From assembly GCA_965204155.1 (NCBI GenBank), contig OZ241971.1:2914001-2978000 (forward strand): a stretch of 64,000 nucleotides of DNA. The letters run 5' to 3'. This document shows, one piece after another, positions 16,156 to 25,531 of the stretch (its first letter is position 1; the number at the start of each line of letters is the position of its first letter). The DNA is from UBA6522 sp965204155. Its GTDB lineage: Bacteria; Pseudomonadota; Gammaproteobacteria; Steroidobacterales; Rariloculaceae. The notes under the pieces were generated by a model, which had not been told where the DNA came from, did not search any database, and saw only the letters and a program-made list of their open reading frames with translations. A program made the translations under genes and the position numbers.

Positions 16156-17214
16156 CTACTCCAGGAATGCATCCTTCAGCTCTACGCATGCATACGGTTC
16201 AAAAGGAACATCCGACGGGAAGACCGTGTCCTGGCCGGTGTAGGTTCCTGTGAAGTAACGCGGATCTTCCGCGGTGTAGCTTCGGGTGAGCCCCTGGGTC
16301 TCGGCGTCGTAGGTGAAGCGTTCCACGACGTGCAGGTCTTCGCTGTGCGGGACGAGCCCGCCCGGGCCGGCGGCGATGAACCCTGCCTCGAACCCGATCG
16401 TATCGACGATCAGCGCGCCATCCTCCCAGCGCCCGATGGAGTGGCCGGCACGGCTCGGAACGATGTCGTCGGGATGTTCATCCATGTCCATGCTGATTGT
16501 CCGTTCGATGTCCATGAACCCGTACCTGAGCGCGATCTCCTCGTCGGCCTGGATGATCTCGTTGACGTTCTGATTGAACTCCCAGTCGAACAGGATATTG
16601 ACCGCCGTGCAGTGGAAGCGCGGATTGTTCTCCTGATGGGTCAGCCCCGCGATGGCCTCCCGGCCGGCATCCGTCATTTCGAGCGCAGGCCCGCCGCCGC
16701 CCATTCCCGCTCCCATGCCCGGAGCCCCCATGCCCGGAGCCATTCCGCCGCCCTGGAGATTGGGCTGCGGCGCGGCCCACATGCCCGAGATCTCAAGCCG
16801 ACCCGCGACGAGTCGCTCTGCCGAGCCGGTAGGCGCGTCGAGTGCCCGGCGCCGGTCATAGTGCTGAAGCACGCTTCCGTCGGCAAGAACGACGGATTGC
16901 AGCGCGCAGGCGTGGGGCTCGAGCCTGCCCTGACTCCCGGAAACGGTGATCGTCTCGCCGATCGGGAACAGGTCTTCGGTCCAGCCGGCACGCCGCAGGA
17001 AGGAGCCTGCATGCAACTGGCAGCGCCACGGCGTGACCGTGCCGTCGGATTCGGTGACGTCGAAATAGATGTATCCGTGTGGATTGACGAAGCGGACGTC
17101 GGTCACGGCACCGGTGACCTCGACTTGCTGCGAAGCATCGAATTGCCCCGGGCCGTGATGAGCGTTCGCGGCAAGAGGCATGATCGAAAAAATCAGGCAG
17201 TGATGGAAGCGCAT
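16156..17214 (-). CDS. DUF6152-type exported protein, copy 1
   Basis: A 352-residue protein with a signal peptide ending in NAHHGPGQFD; the AHHG just after cleavage is characteristic of DUF6152. The N-terminal domain (about 20-115) contains VTGAVTDVRFVNPHGYIYFD and a W-R-C segment, and is a small beta-barrel in that family. A methionine/glycine-rich linker (GMGAPGMGAGMGGGG) near residue 190 leads to a second domain with RAGHSIGRWEDGALIVDTIG and a C-terminal Cys (ACVELKDAFLE). AGGAG precedes ATG 17214 at a good distance. It is a tandem duplicate of the next gene, nearly identical over the C-terminal half. The role is unknown; related proteins often sit beside outer-membrane receptors and hydrolases. 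Confidence 0.8.
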   Translation of the reverse strand: MRFHHCLIFSIMPLAANAHHGPGQFDASQQVEVTGAVTDVRFVNPHGYIYFDVTESDGTVTPWRCQLHAGSFLRRAGWTEDLFPIGETITVSGSQGRLEPHACALQSVVLADGSVLQHYDRRRALDAPTGSAERLVAGRLEISGMWAAPQPNLQGGGMAPGMGAPGMGAGMGGGGPALEMTDAGREAIAGLTHQENNPRFHCTAVNILFDWEFNQNVNEIIQADEEIALRYGFMDIERTISMDMDEHPDDIVPSRAGHSIGRWEDGALIVDTIGFEAGFIAAGPGGLVPHSEDLHVVERFTYDAETQGLTRSYTAEDPRYFTGTYTGQDTVFPSDVPFEPYACVELKDAFLE

Positions 17215-17379
17215 GCTGATCTCCTGACGAAGTGTTCTCGGCGAAAGGATGAGTTCTGTTGCTCGCGTCCAGACTTGTCCGCGAATTATCCTCTCACAAG
17301 GACCGCCCGCCTGCAGACGTTGTACCGGTCCGCGGCAGGACTCGCGGTCCACCGTCAACCCGCCTGGCCACCTGGACGG

Positions 17380-18450
17380 CTACTCCAGGAACGCGTCCTT
17401 CAGCTCCACGCAGGCATACGGTTCAAAAGGAACGTCCGACGGGAAGACCGTGTCCTGGCCGGTGTATGTCCCGTTGAAGTAGCGCGGATCTTCCGCTGTG
17501 TAGCTTCGGGTGAGCCCCTGGGTCTCGGCGTCGTAGGTGAAGCGTTCCACGACGTGCAGGTCTTCGCTGTGCGGGACGAGCCCGCCCGGGCCGGCGGCGA
17601 TGAACCCTGCCTCGAACCCGATCGTATCGACGATCAGCGCGCCATCCTCCCAGCGCCCGATGGAGTGGCCGGCACGGCTCGGAACGATGTTGTCGGGATG
17701 TTCATCCAGATCCATGCCGATCGTCCGGACGATGTCCATGAAGCCATACCTGAGAGTGATCTCCTCGTCCGTTTGGATGATCTCGTTGACGTGCCGATCG
17801 AACTCCCAGTCGAACAGGATGTTGACTGCCATGCAATGGAAGCGCGGATTGTCCTCCTGGTGGGTCAGCCCCGCGATGGCCTCCCGGCCGGCATCGGTCA
17901 TCTCGAGCGCAGGCCCGCCGCCGCCCATTCCCGCTCCCATGGCAGGAACCCCCATGGCCGGGGCCATTCCGCCGCCGGTAGCGCCGCCCTGGGGGTTGCG
18001 CTGCGGAGCGGCCCACGTGCCCGATAGTTCAAGACGACCCGCGACGAGCCGGTCTGCCGAGCCGGTGGGCGCGTCGAGTACCCGGCGTTGGTCATAGCGC
18101 TGCAGCACGCTGCCGTCAGCAAGAACGACGGACCGCAACGCGCAGGCGTGGGGCTCAAGTCTGCCCTGACTTCCGGTAACGGTGATCGTCTCGCCGATCG
18201 GGAACAGGTCCTCGGTCCAGCCTGCACGCCGCAGGAGGGAGCCCGCCTGCAACTCGCAGCGCCACGGCGTGACCGTGCCGTCGGATTCGGTGGCGTCGAA
18301 ATAGATGTATCCGTGCGGATTGACGAAACGGACTTCGGTCACGGCGCCGGTGACCTCGACCTGCTGCGAAGCATCGAACTGCCCCGGGCCATGATGTGCG
18401 TTCGCGGCAAAAGGAATGATCGAAACCAATAGGTAGCAAGAGATGCGCAT
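17380..18450 (-). CDS. DUF6152-type exported protein, copy 2
   Basis: This 356-residue paralogue of the preceding gene has the same plan: signal peptide, AHHGPGQFD at the mature start, the beta domain with NPHGYIYFD, a Met/Gly-rich linker (here extended by ATGGG), and the IGRWEDGALIVDTIGFE domain. By eye the last 150 residues differ at only a few positions, while the signal peptide and linker have drifted. AGGAG lies before ATG 18450. Upstream sequence is also shared with copy 1 (for example GAGTTCTGTYGCTCG and CCGCCCRCCTGCAG), so the duplicated unit includes the leader. It is transcribed towards copy 1 and is divergent from the MBL hydrolase. Function unknown. Confidence 0.8.
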   Translation of the reverse strand: MRISCYLLVSIIPFAANAHHGPGQFDASQQVEVTGAVTEVRFVNPHGYIYFDATESDGTVTPWRCELQAGSLLRRAGWTEDLFPIGETITVTGSQGRLEPHACALRSVVLADGSVLQRYDQRRVLDAPTGSADRLVAGRLELSGTWAAPQRNPQGGATGGGMAPAMGVPAMGAGMGGGGPALEMTDAGREAIAGLTHQEDNPRFHCMAVNILFDWEFDRHVNEIIQTDEEITLRYGFMDIVRTIGMDLDEHPDNIVPSRAGHSIGRWEDGALIVDTIGFEAGFIAAGPGGLVPHSEDLHVVERFTYDAETQGLTRSYTAEDPRYFNGTYTGQDTVFPSDVPFEPYACVELKDAFLE

Positions 18451-18647
18451 GCTGTGCTCCTGGTGAGGTATTTCGTGTCAAGGAACGAGTTCTGTCGCTC
18501 GTTTGCAGATTCAACCCTTTGATTATTTTGTCACATAGTCCGCCCACCTGCAGCGGGCGACTCCGCGCGAATGGCCCATGCGCATCCGGCGATAATTCAA
18601 ATAGAATGGACGCACGAAGTGGGCTACGCCCAAACCCGGAGGCTGAA

Positions 18648-20264
18648 ATGAGATTCAGAAACCCGATTGCCCTGCTGGGGCTCCTGCCGTTGGCGGCAAC
18701 CCATTCGCTGGGTCAGGAAATTCCTCCGGGCTTCCTGGATCCCGAGCCCATTCTGCAGGCGGCCGAGGCGGCCATCGGTACCCAGAATCTGAGTTGCGTG
18801 ACGCTCTCCGGCTCGGGCTACAGTGGCCTGGTCGGGCAGCAGCGCCTCAACGGTTACAACGTCGACTGGCCCCGCGGCGAGCTGAACAACTACACCCGGA
18901 TGATGAACTGGGAAACGGGGGTCATGCTGGAGACGTTCGACCGGCCGCCCGGACAGAACCCCGCATCCTGGAAGTACGGTCTGGGCTGGCTCGGCGGGAC
19001 CCCGGTGCAGCAGCACTCCCGGCAACTGTTCATGGTCAACGGCGAGTACGGCTGGCACCAGGATGGCCCCGAAGGCGAGCCGATAGCCGCCCGGCCGGAA
19101 GATGCGGCCAACTGGCAACTGGACATGTGGCTCAATCCGCACGGTTTCCTGAAGGCGGCGCGACTGCCGGGCGCCAACCCCGTCGCTACCTGGCGCTGGG
19201 AGTTGGGAGAAATGGGCCGCGACGGCCCCACCACGACGCCGGAGAGGGTCAGGATCGTTTCCATCACGGTCCTCGGCAAGTATCGGGTCGATGCGACGGT
19301 GAACAGCGAGGACCTGCTGCAGCGCATCCATACCTGGGTGCCGGATCCGGTGCTTGGGGACTTCAACTACGAACACGAATTCTTCAACGACAGCTATGCC
19401 GACCTGGGTGACGGCATTCGCTTCCCGATTACCTGGCACTCCCATCAGGGCTGGGACGACAACTATCAGACCCAGAGCATCAATGCCGGACACAACGCCT
19501 TCGGAGGTGTCTTTGACGACATCCAGGCTAATCAGTGCCCGGAACCGGTCGCAGTGCCGGACTCGGTGCGCGAGGCTGAGTTTGCGGTGACGGTCGAGAC
19601 CGAAGAGATTGCGGACGGTGTGTATCTGCTGGGCGGTTCCTCGCACAACAGCGTCGCCGTGGAGTTCGAGAACTTTATCGCGGTCGTCGAGGCGCCGGTG
19701 AGCGAACAGCGCAGCCTGGCGGTCATCGAAGAGGTGGTCAGGCTCATCCCCGACAAACCGATTCGCTTCTTGGTCAATACGCATCAGCACAACGATCACA
19801 TCGGCGGCCTGCGAACCTACATGCACATTGGGGCAACGATCGTCACGCACAGGCTGAACTACGACTTCTACATCCGCGACGTGCTCAACTACTCACAGCG
19901 CACGCTGCTTCCGGACATGGTCTCGCTGTGGCCGCCCACCGAACTGGCGGAAGGCTACTACTACGAGCGCTACACGGAGAACTACGTGATCAGCGACGGC
20001 GAGCGCAACCTGAATCTCTACTACGTGCACCCGCTGGAGCACGTGGACGGTATGACGATCGCGTTCCTGCCCGACGAGGGCATTCTTGTGGAGGCGGACC
20101 TGTTCGACACCCACGTGCCGCCGCCGCCCGAAGCCTCCGCTGCCAATCGCAGCCTGCATAACCAGGTTGCACGGTTGGGACTGGACGTATCGACGATCGT
20201 GCCCATCCACGGCCGGCCCGCAGCCTGGAGCGACTTTCTGGAGATTCCGGGCTTGGCTGAGTAG
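18648..20264 (+). CDS. Exported metallo-beta-lactamase-fold hydrolase
   Basis: The 538-residue precursor starts at ATG 18648 with GGAGG seven bases upstream and a signal peptide MRFRNPIALLGLLPLAATHS. The first 310 residues form a domain I do not recognise, rich in aromatic and charged residues. From about residue 325 (ETEEIADGVYLLGGSSHNS) the MBL fold begins. Its metal site THQHNDHIGG lies near 378-387, a His in YYVHPLEHVDG is the next ligand, and ILVEADLFDTH gives the bridging Asp. PIHGR near the end is the last ligand. All expected zinc ligands are present, so it should be an active hydrolase; substrate unknown. It is divergent from the DUF6152 pair and convergent with the amidohydrolase. 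Confidence 0.85.
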   Translation: MRFRNPIALLGLLPLAATHSLGQEIPPGFLDPEPILQAAEAAIGTQNLSCVTLSGSGYSGLVGQQRLNGYNVDWPRGELNNYTRMMNWETGVMLETFDRPPGQNPASWKYGLGWLGGTPVQQHSRQLFMVNGEYGWHQDGPEGEPIAARPEDAANWQLDMWLNPHGFLKAARLPGANPVATWRWELGEMGRDGPTTTPERVRIVSITVLGKYRVDATVNSEDLLQRIHTWVPDPVLGDFNYEHEFFNDSYADLGDGIRFPITWHSHQGWDDNYQTQSINAGHNAFGGVFDDIQANQCPEPVAVPDSVREAEFAVTVETEEIADGVYLLGGSSHNSVAVEFENFIAVVEAPVSEQRSLAVIEEVVRLIPDKPIRFLVNTHQHNDHIGGLRTYMHIGATIVTHRLNYDFYIRDVLNYSQRTLLPDMVSLWPPTELAEGYYYERYTENYVISDGERNLNLYYVHPLEHVDGMTIAFLPDEGILVEADLFDTHVPPPPEASAANRSLHNQVARLGLDVSTIVPIHGRPAAWSDFLEIPGLAE

Positions 20265-20346
20265 CGCCCATTGACGCTGCCCGAGGCAGCGCCGCAGATT
20301 CGCGATTGACTGGCGGCAACCTGTCGGGGCAGGGGACCCGGCCGGA

Positions 20347-22128
20347 TCAGAGCGACCCGTCCGAATGGACGATCTCCCCGTCCACGATGGTGAGGACTGC
20401 CCGAGTTTCCCTGATTCGGCGGGTGTCGGCCTCAAAGGGATTCTGGTTCAGGATGACCAGATCGGCCAGGAAGCCGGCCTTGAGCTGACCGCGTTCATGC
20501 TCCTCCCTGGTGAACCAGGCTGCACCTCGCGTGTATCCACGCAGCCCTTCCATCAGGGTGATCTGCTGTGGGCCGCGGCCCAATGAATCCGCGGTGAGGA
20601 TGTCTTCGCCGCGATAGTTCTCGCCGGTGACCATGAATTGCAGGATGGTCCAGGGGTTGCCGACACCTGCGAACATCCCGTCCGCACCGAAACCGAAGTT
20701 GAGGTTTGGCGTGTCCATCGCAGCCCGATACGGCGGACCTGAGTACTGCCACCCCGGAAACAGGAAGCGCACCGCCTGAATGCCGGCGCCTACGCCCAGG
20801 TCCGCCAAGTTTGCCAGATCCTCCATTGTGGCATCGTTCAGATGCTCCAGGGAGGCGTGCCGGTCGGCGAGCGATCCGATCCGGCAAGGATCGTCGCGGC
20901 TCACCGCCCGCCTGATTCCCTCGATCACCTGGCCGATCTGGCCGGCTTCGGCGTGCTGGTGGAACGACCAGTCCGGGCGTCGAAGAAGAAACATTACGGC
21001 CTCCTCGATGGAATCGGCCGTCGGCGCGGCGAGAAACTCGCCAAGGCCCATGTTCCTGAAATAGGGGCCGCCGACGCGACTCATATGGAATCCTTCGCCC
21101 GGGATTTCTTCGGGGCCGGCGCATTCCGTCGTCGCCGCGAGCGGTGCGGCGCTGAGCACATTGCGCAGAGCGGCAATCCCGCTCTGGCCATCGACGCCCG
21201 GCGCACCCGCCGGCCGGATCTGGTAGCGGTTTCGGACTTTGAGCTGCCCGCGGCGGGCCAGTTCAAGCAGCGGCATGAAGTCCTGAGTCTGGCGGAATCC
21301 GCTGCCCCCGGCATCGCCCACACCGACCAGTCCGATGCCATGCGACCAGCGCACCAAGTCGAGGGTGCTGCGCGTCTGCTCTTCCAGCGTGTTGTTCGCC
21401 CGCGTCCATTCGTATACCTGCTGGTTCAGGTCATTGCTCAACGAGCCGTCAGCGGGAATTTCGGCGACCGGTGGCACGGCGGGCGACAGACCATTGAAGA
21501 AATTGATGGCGCTGGAGTTCATCTGTCCCGGACCGGTGAAGGTGGCTCGGTTGAAGTCTTCCGGACCCGCCCCCACGGGAGTCGGCGTAAACCTTTGGGA
21601 GAACAGGACCGCGTGGTCTGGAGCCCACTCATCGAGTTCCTGCCGGGTGGGGTACCGCCCGGACAGTGGATCGTCGGGGTCCTCAAGAAACTGCAGATGA
21701 TTGTGGCGGCCGAACAGGGCGATCCATTCGCCCTCCGGCACTTCCGCGGTCCGTGCCCGGATTGCGGCTTCCAGGTCCTGCAGCGTGAACGCGTTTTCGC
21801 CGCGATGCAGTGCGTATCCCCAGGTGATCGCGCTGCGGTTCCAATGCAGATGCTGATCGATGAGTCCCGGGATCACGACAGCCCCCCGGGCGTCGATGAC
21901 GGTGATCCCGCCGTCGCTTGATTCCGCCTGCTCGGCGCCATCCGCGGCATTTGCGCCCACGGAGACGATTCGGTTGCCGCCGATCAGCAACGTATCCGCC
22001 GTCGGATTGTCATCGTCCATGGTGACGACGTTGGCGTTGACGATCCTGATGTCGTCGGCGTAAAGCCCATGCGGGCTGACGATGATCAACACGGCAAGTG
22101 CGGCGGTCAATCGGTTCAGGCGATTCAT
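20347..22128 (-). CDS. Exported amidohydrolase (Amidohydro_3/YtcJ-like)
   Basis: This 593-residue protein has a signal peptide (ALAVLIIVSPHGLYA) followed by the amidohydrolase opening DIRIVNANVVTMDDDNP. The first metal pair is in IPGLIDQHLHWN. Later ligands are in SFHQHAEAG and ASLEHLND, and the late Asp is in FGFGADGMF. The end carries the returning small beta domain (GFLADLVILNQNPF, TIVDGEIVHSDG). This long form, with roughly 150 residues between the HxH and the next motif, corresponds to the YtcJ/AepA-like group. These enzymes act on cyclic amides or related C-N bonds; the natural substrate is unknown. Export is unusual for the fold but common among marine bacterial homologues. It is divergent from the PLP lyase gene. 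Confidence 0.87.
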   Translation of the reverse strand: MNRLNRLTAALAVLIIVSPHGLYADDIRIVNANVVTMDDDNPTADTLLIGGNRIVSVGANAADGAEQAESSDGGITVIDARGAVVIPGLIDQHLHWNRSAITWGYALHRGENAFTLQDLEAAIRARTAEVPEGEWIALFGRHNHLQFLEDPDDPLSGRYPTRQELDEWAPDHAVLFSQRFTPTPVGAGPEDFNRATFTGPGQMNSSAINFFNGLSPAVPPVAEIPADGSLSNDLNQQVYEWTRANNTLEEQTRSTLDLVRWSHGIGLVGVGDAGGSGFRQTQDFMPLLELARRGQLKVRNRYQIRPAGAPGVDGQSGIAALRNVLSAAPLAATTECAGPEEIPGEGFHMSRVGGPYFRNMGLGEFLAAPTADSIEEAVMFLLRRPDWSFHQHAEAGQIGQVIEGIRRAVSRDDPCRIGSLADRHASLEHLNDATMEDLANLADLGVGAGIQAVRFLFPGWQYSGPPYRAAMDTPNLNFGFGADGMFAGVGNPWTILQFMVTGENYRGEDILTADSLGRGPQQITLMEGLRGYTRGAAWFTREEHERGQLKAGFLADLVILNQNPFEADTRRIRETRAVLTIVDGEIVHSDGSL

Positions 22129-22247
22129 TGATTCTGGCCCGGCGTTACAGTTGAACGCGGATTGTATCGCGCGAGTGCGGCTCTCCGGCCATGTCTGCGG
22201 GTGGCGTTTCCGGTATCATCCGCCGCCTATCCGTACGGAGGCGCTCC

Positions 22248-23399
22248 ATGGGCTTCTCGACCAGACAGATTCACGCGGGTGTCGAGCCGGACGCGGAGAC
22301 CGGTTCGATTCTTACGCCGATCTACCAGTCGACGACCTTCGTTCAGCCGTCCGTGGACGACTACCTGTCCAAGGGTTATTCCTATTCCCGCAGCGGCAAT
22401 CCCACGGTGCGGGCGCTGGAACGCAAGCTGGCCGTGCTGGAGGACGGGTTTGATTGCACCTGTTATGCGACCGGTATGGCCGCCATCCAGGTGGTCTTTC
22501 AGGCCTGCCTCAACGCCGGCGATCATGCCATCGTTTCCGATGTCGCCTACGGCGGCACGTATCGCCTCAGTACCAAGGTCTTTGCGCGATTCGGCGTGGA
22601 GTTCAGCTTCGTGAACACGGCGGACGCCGCCGAGGTGGAAGCGGCGGTGAAGCCGAATACGGGACTGATTCTCACCGAGACGCCCGCCAATCCGAACTTG
22701 AAGCTCACCGACATCGAGGCGATATCGGAGATCGCCCGGGCCCGGAATATCCCCCACGCGGTGGACAACACGTTTCTGACGCCGTTCTACCAGCGGCCGC
22801 TGGAACTGGGCGCGGACATTTCGATTCACAGCACCACCAAGTACTTCGACGGCCACAATGCCACCGTGGGCGGCGCGGTGATTGCCGCCACCGAAGAACT
22901 GGACGAATCCATCCGGTTCATCCAGAACGCCAGCGGGGTGATCATGTCGCCGTGGGTGGCCTGGTTGACGCTCCAGGGCATCAAGACGCTGTCCATTCGC
23001 ATGGAGCGGCAATCGGCCAACGCGCTCGCCATTGCGAAATTCCTGGAGGCGCACCCTAAGGTCACTCAGGTCGCCTATCCGGGCCTGCCGTCGTTCGCCC
23101 AGCACGAACTGGCCGGGCGCCAGGCGACCGGATTCGGCGCCATGCTCTGGTTCGAGGTTCAGGGCGGCGTCAGCGCCGGCAAGCGGCTCATGGACTCGGT
23201 GCGCCTGTGTACCCTGGCGGAAAACCTTGGGTCCGTGGAGACGCTCGTCACGCACCCCGTGACCATGACCCACGCCGATGTGGAGAAGGCCGAACGGGAG
23301 CGGGTCGGGATCAGCGACGGTCTGGTGCGCCTTTCCGTGGGCCTGGAGGATGTGGAAGACTTGATTGACGACCTCAGTCAGGCGCTGGAACGCGTATAG
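22248..23399 (+). CDS. Trans-sulfuration PLP enzyme (cystathionine lyase/synthase type)
   Basis: A 383-residue Cys/Met-metabolism PLP enzyme. Landmarks are TRQIHAGVEPDAETGSILTP at the start, the phosphate/aromatic YSYSRSGNPTVRALE, the cofactor-stacking region CTCYATGMAAI, NPNLKLTDIEAI, DNTFLTPFYQRPLELGADI with the PLP-binding Asp, and the Schiff-base Lys in SIHSTTKYFDGHN. The C-terminal SLGSVETLVTHPVTMTH loop is where gamma-lyases, beta-lyases and gamma-synthases differ. I cannot assign the reaction reliably; cystathionine gamma-lyase/synthase is most likely. The ATG at 22248 has GGAGG seven bases upstream. A MOSC gene follows nine bases later and another trans-sulfuration enzyme after that, so the three are probably one operon. 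Confidence 0.88.
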   Translation: MGFSTRQIHAGVEPDAETGSILTPIYQSTTFVQPSVDDYLSKGYSYSRSGNPTVRALERKLAVLEDGFDCTCYATGMAAIQVVFQACLNAGDHAIVSDVAYGGTYRLSTKVFARFGVEFSFVNTADAAEVEAAVKPNTGLILTETPANPNLKLTDIEAISEIARARNIPHAVDNTFLTPFYQRPLELGADISIHSTTKYFDGHNATVGGAVIAATEELDESIRFIQNASGVIMSPWVAWLTLQGIKTLSIRMERQSANALAIAKFLEAHPKVTQVAYPGLPSFAQHELAGRQATGFGAMLWFEVQGGVSAGKRLMDSVRLCTLAENLGSVETLVTHPVTMTHADVEKAERERVGISDGLVRLSVGLEDVEDLIDDLSQALERV

Positions 23400-23408
23400 G
23401 GAGCGGCC

Positions 23409-24203
23409 ATGCACCTGGCCGAGATCAGGCTGTATCCCATCAAGTCCTGCGGCGGCATCTCCGTTGCCGACGCAGTCCTTGAGGAACGGGGCCTCCGCGG
23501 TGATCGGCGCTACATGCTGGTGGACGAGCGCGGCCGGTTTCTCACCCAGCGCGAGCACCCGCAAATGGCGAGGATCCGGGTTCGGGAATCCAACGGCGGT
23601 TGGGCCGTGGACGCGCCGGGGCAGGAAACGCTGCTGTTGCCCGCCAGTCTGCCGTCGGGCCCGCAGCGAACCGCCACCGTTTGGCGCGATACGCTGGAAC
23701 TCACCGAGGCGGACGCCGCCGTCAACGGTTGGTTCAGTACAGCGCTGGATTTGCCGTGCCGGCTGGTTAACCTGTCCGACGGACACGTGCGGCGGCTCAG
23801 GCCCGGGCGCGGCAAGGACACGGACCAGGTGAGTCTCGCCGACGGCGCTCCGGTACTGTTGACCGCCACGGCGTCGCTCGCACAACTCAACGAGTGGTTA
23901 CCGAGGCCCGTTGGAATGGTGAACTTTCGTCCCAATCTGGTTGCTGAAACGGTTGTCCCCTTCGAGGAAGACCGGTGGGGGCGAATCCGGGTCGGAGAGT
24001 CCGAGTTGGACGTGGCGTGGGCCTGCACGCGCTGTGTGCTGACTACAGTCGATCCCGCGACGGCCACCAAGGACCCGGACGGCGAACCGATCCGCACCCT
24101 GAAGACGTTTCGCCGCGGTCCGGAAGGCGTGATGTTCGGGCAAAACCTGATTCCTCGCCGGCTGGGCACGGTGAGGGTCGGCGATCCCATCGATATACTC
24201 TGA
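23409..24203 (+). CDS. MOSC-domain protein (YcbX/mARC-like)
   Basis: The 264-residue protein has an N-terminal MOSC_N beta-barrel starting LAEIRLYPIKSCGGISVADA, with the RGLRGDRRYMLVDERGRFLT segment. A MOSC domain follows, with FRPNLV, then CTRCVLTTVDPATATKDPDG and a late FGQNL. The Cys in TRCV, followed by D-P, is the conserved ligand that binds molybdenum cofactor in YcbX and mARC N-hydroxylamine reductases. No fused ferredoxin domain is present, so an external electron donor would be needed. It sits nine bases after one PLP lyase and 22 bases before another. The pairing of a Mo-type sulfur-carrier fold with sulfur amino-acid enzymes is suggestive but unproven. Confidence 0.87.
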   Translation: MHLAEIRLYPIKSCGGISVADAVLEERGLRGDRRYMLVDERGRFLTQREHPQMARIRVRESNGGWAVDAPGQETLLLPASLPSGPQRTATVWRDTLELTEADAAVNGWFSTALDLPCRLVNLSDGHVRRLRPGRGKDTDQVSLADGAPVLLTATASLAQLNEWLPRPVGMVNFRPNLVAETVVPFEEDRWGRIRVGESELDVAWACTRCVLTTVDPATATKDPDGEPIRTLKTFRRGPEGVMFGQNLIPRRLGTVRVGDPIDIL

Positions 24204-24225
24204 GGGGGCAAGAGGACCTGTCGAC

Positions 24226-25395
24226 ATGAGAAAGGAAACCCGTCTCGCACATCATCCGCGGGCGAAACTGCCCAAGGGAAACGAGTCCCTGGTGGAGCCC
24301 GTGTACCGCTCTGTGAAGTTCAGGTTCGGGGACATCGCCTCGTCGCTGACACCCGAAGCCCGTGGCGAAGGATACGAATACACCCGCGACGCCAACCCCA
24401 CCACGCGGCAACTGGAGCAGTTGACGGCGGAACTGCAGGGGCGTGATGATGCCGTGTGCGTATCCACGGGGATGGCCTCCGCCTGGCTGGCTGCGCTCGG
24501 CAACCTGGGCGCCGGGGACCGCGTTGTCTGCTTTCTGGAATCCTACCGGCCCATCCGCGTCATGGTACGGCAGCGGCTGTCCCGGCTTGGAATCGACCAT
24601 GTCCTCTTGAGCGTGCACGATCTGGAGGGTATGGAGAAGGTCTTTTCGGCCGATGACACCCGGTGCCTGATTTTCGAGGCGCCCACCAACCCGATGGTGC
24701 AGGTCCCCGATCTTCGTGCCATCACGACGCTGGCCCGGGCGCACGATGTGGTCACCATTCTGGACAACACGTTCGGGGGGCTGCACAACCACGGGCAGTT
24801 CGATATCGACTACTACATCCACAGCCTGACCAAGTACGCCAGCGGTCACGGCGATGTCATGGGCGGTGTCGTGATCGCCGACCGGGAGCGGCTCAGGGTC
24901 CTCAAGCCGCTGGCTACCAACATGGGCGCAACCCTGGACCCGGGCGCGGCGTTCCTGATCCTTCGTGGATTGCGGACCTACGCACTGCGATATCGCCGTC
25001 ACTCGGAGAGCGCCTTGACAGTGGCCGAATTCCTGAGCGGACACCCCCGGGTCGAGCGGGTCTGCTATCCGGGTCTGGCGGACGATCCGGGCCACAGGCT
25101 GGCTTCGGAACAGATGGACGGCTATGGGGGCGTGCTGAGTTTCGACCTCAAGGGCGACGGGCAGCAGGCGTGGCGGTTCATCGACGCGCTGCAGTTGTTT
25201 GCCACGGTGTCGAGCATCGGTTCGACGGAGTCGCTGGTTGCCCCGGTGAAGCTGTATTTTGCCGGTGACCTGAGCGAGGAAGAGTGCAGGCGGGCCGGCA
25301 TACGCGAAAACACCGTTCGCCTTGCCGTTGGCCTTGAAGATACCGGCGACCTGATCGCCGACCTGGAACAGGCGTTCTCGGCGGCTTTCCAATAG
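24226..25395 (+). CDS. Second trans-sulfuration PLP enzyme
   Basis: A 389-residue fold-type I PLP enzyme of the same superfamily as the product at 22.2 kb but clearly divergent from it. It has YEYTRDANPTTRQLEQL, the cofactor-stacking VCVSTGMASAW, the PLP-binding Asp in TILDNTFGGLHNHGQF, the Schiff-base Lys in IHSLTKYASGHGDVMGG, and a C-terminal SSIGSTESLVAP. The N-terminus (RLAHHPRAKLPKGNESLVEP) lacks the usual T-x-x-x-H-x-G opening of cystathionine enzymes, and the segment after the Lys differs from the first copy, so substrate specificity probably differs. It lies 22 bases behind the MOSC gene with GAGGGGGC upstream. It may act on cystathionine, homocysteine or methionine; not decidable here. 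Confidence 0.84.
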   Translation: MRKETRLAHHPRAKLPKGNESLVEPVYRSVKFRFGDIASSLTPEARGEGYEYTRDANPTTRQLEQLTAELQGRDDAVCVSTGMASAWLAALGNLGAGDRVVCFLESYRPIRVMVRQRLSRLGIDHVLLSVHDLEGMEKVFSADDTRCLIFEAPTNPMVQVPDLRAITTLARAHDVVTILDNTFGGLHNHGQFDIDYYIHSLTKYASGHGDVMGGVVIADRERLRVLKPLATNMGATLDPGAAFLILRGLRTYALRYRRHSESALTVAEFLSGHPRVERVCYPGLADDPGHRLASEQMDGYGGVLSFDLKGDGQQAWRFIDALQLFATVSSIGSTESLVAPVKLYFAGDLSEEECRRAGIRENTVRLAVGLEDTGDLIADLEQAFSAAFQ

Positions 25396-25531
25396 CCTCA
25401 TCGGTTGCGCGGCAGACGCCGGGGGAATTGAGCAGCCAGTCGTGCGAGAGTTGAAAGGCTGGCGGCGCCAGGCTTGAGCCGTCGATCCGTACCTCCCATG
25501 ATATGCTCTGCAAGGCTATAGATCGCCTGCA

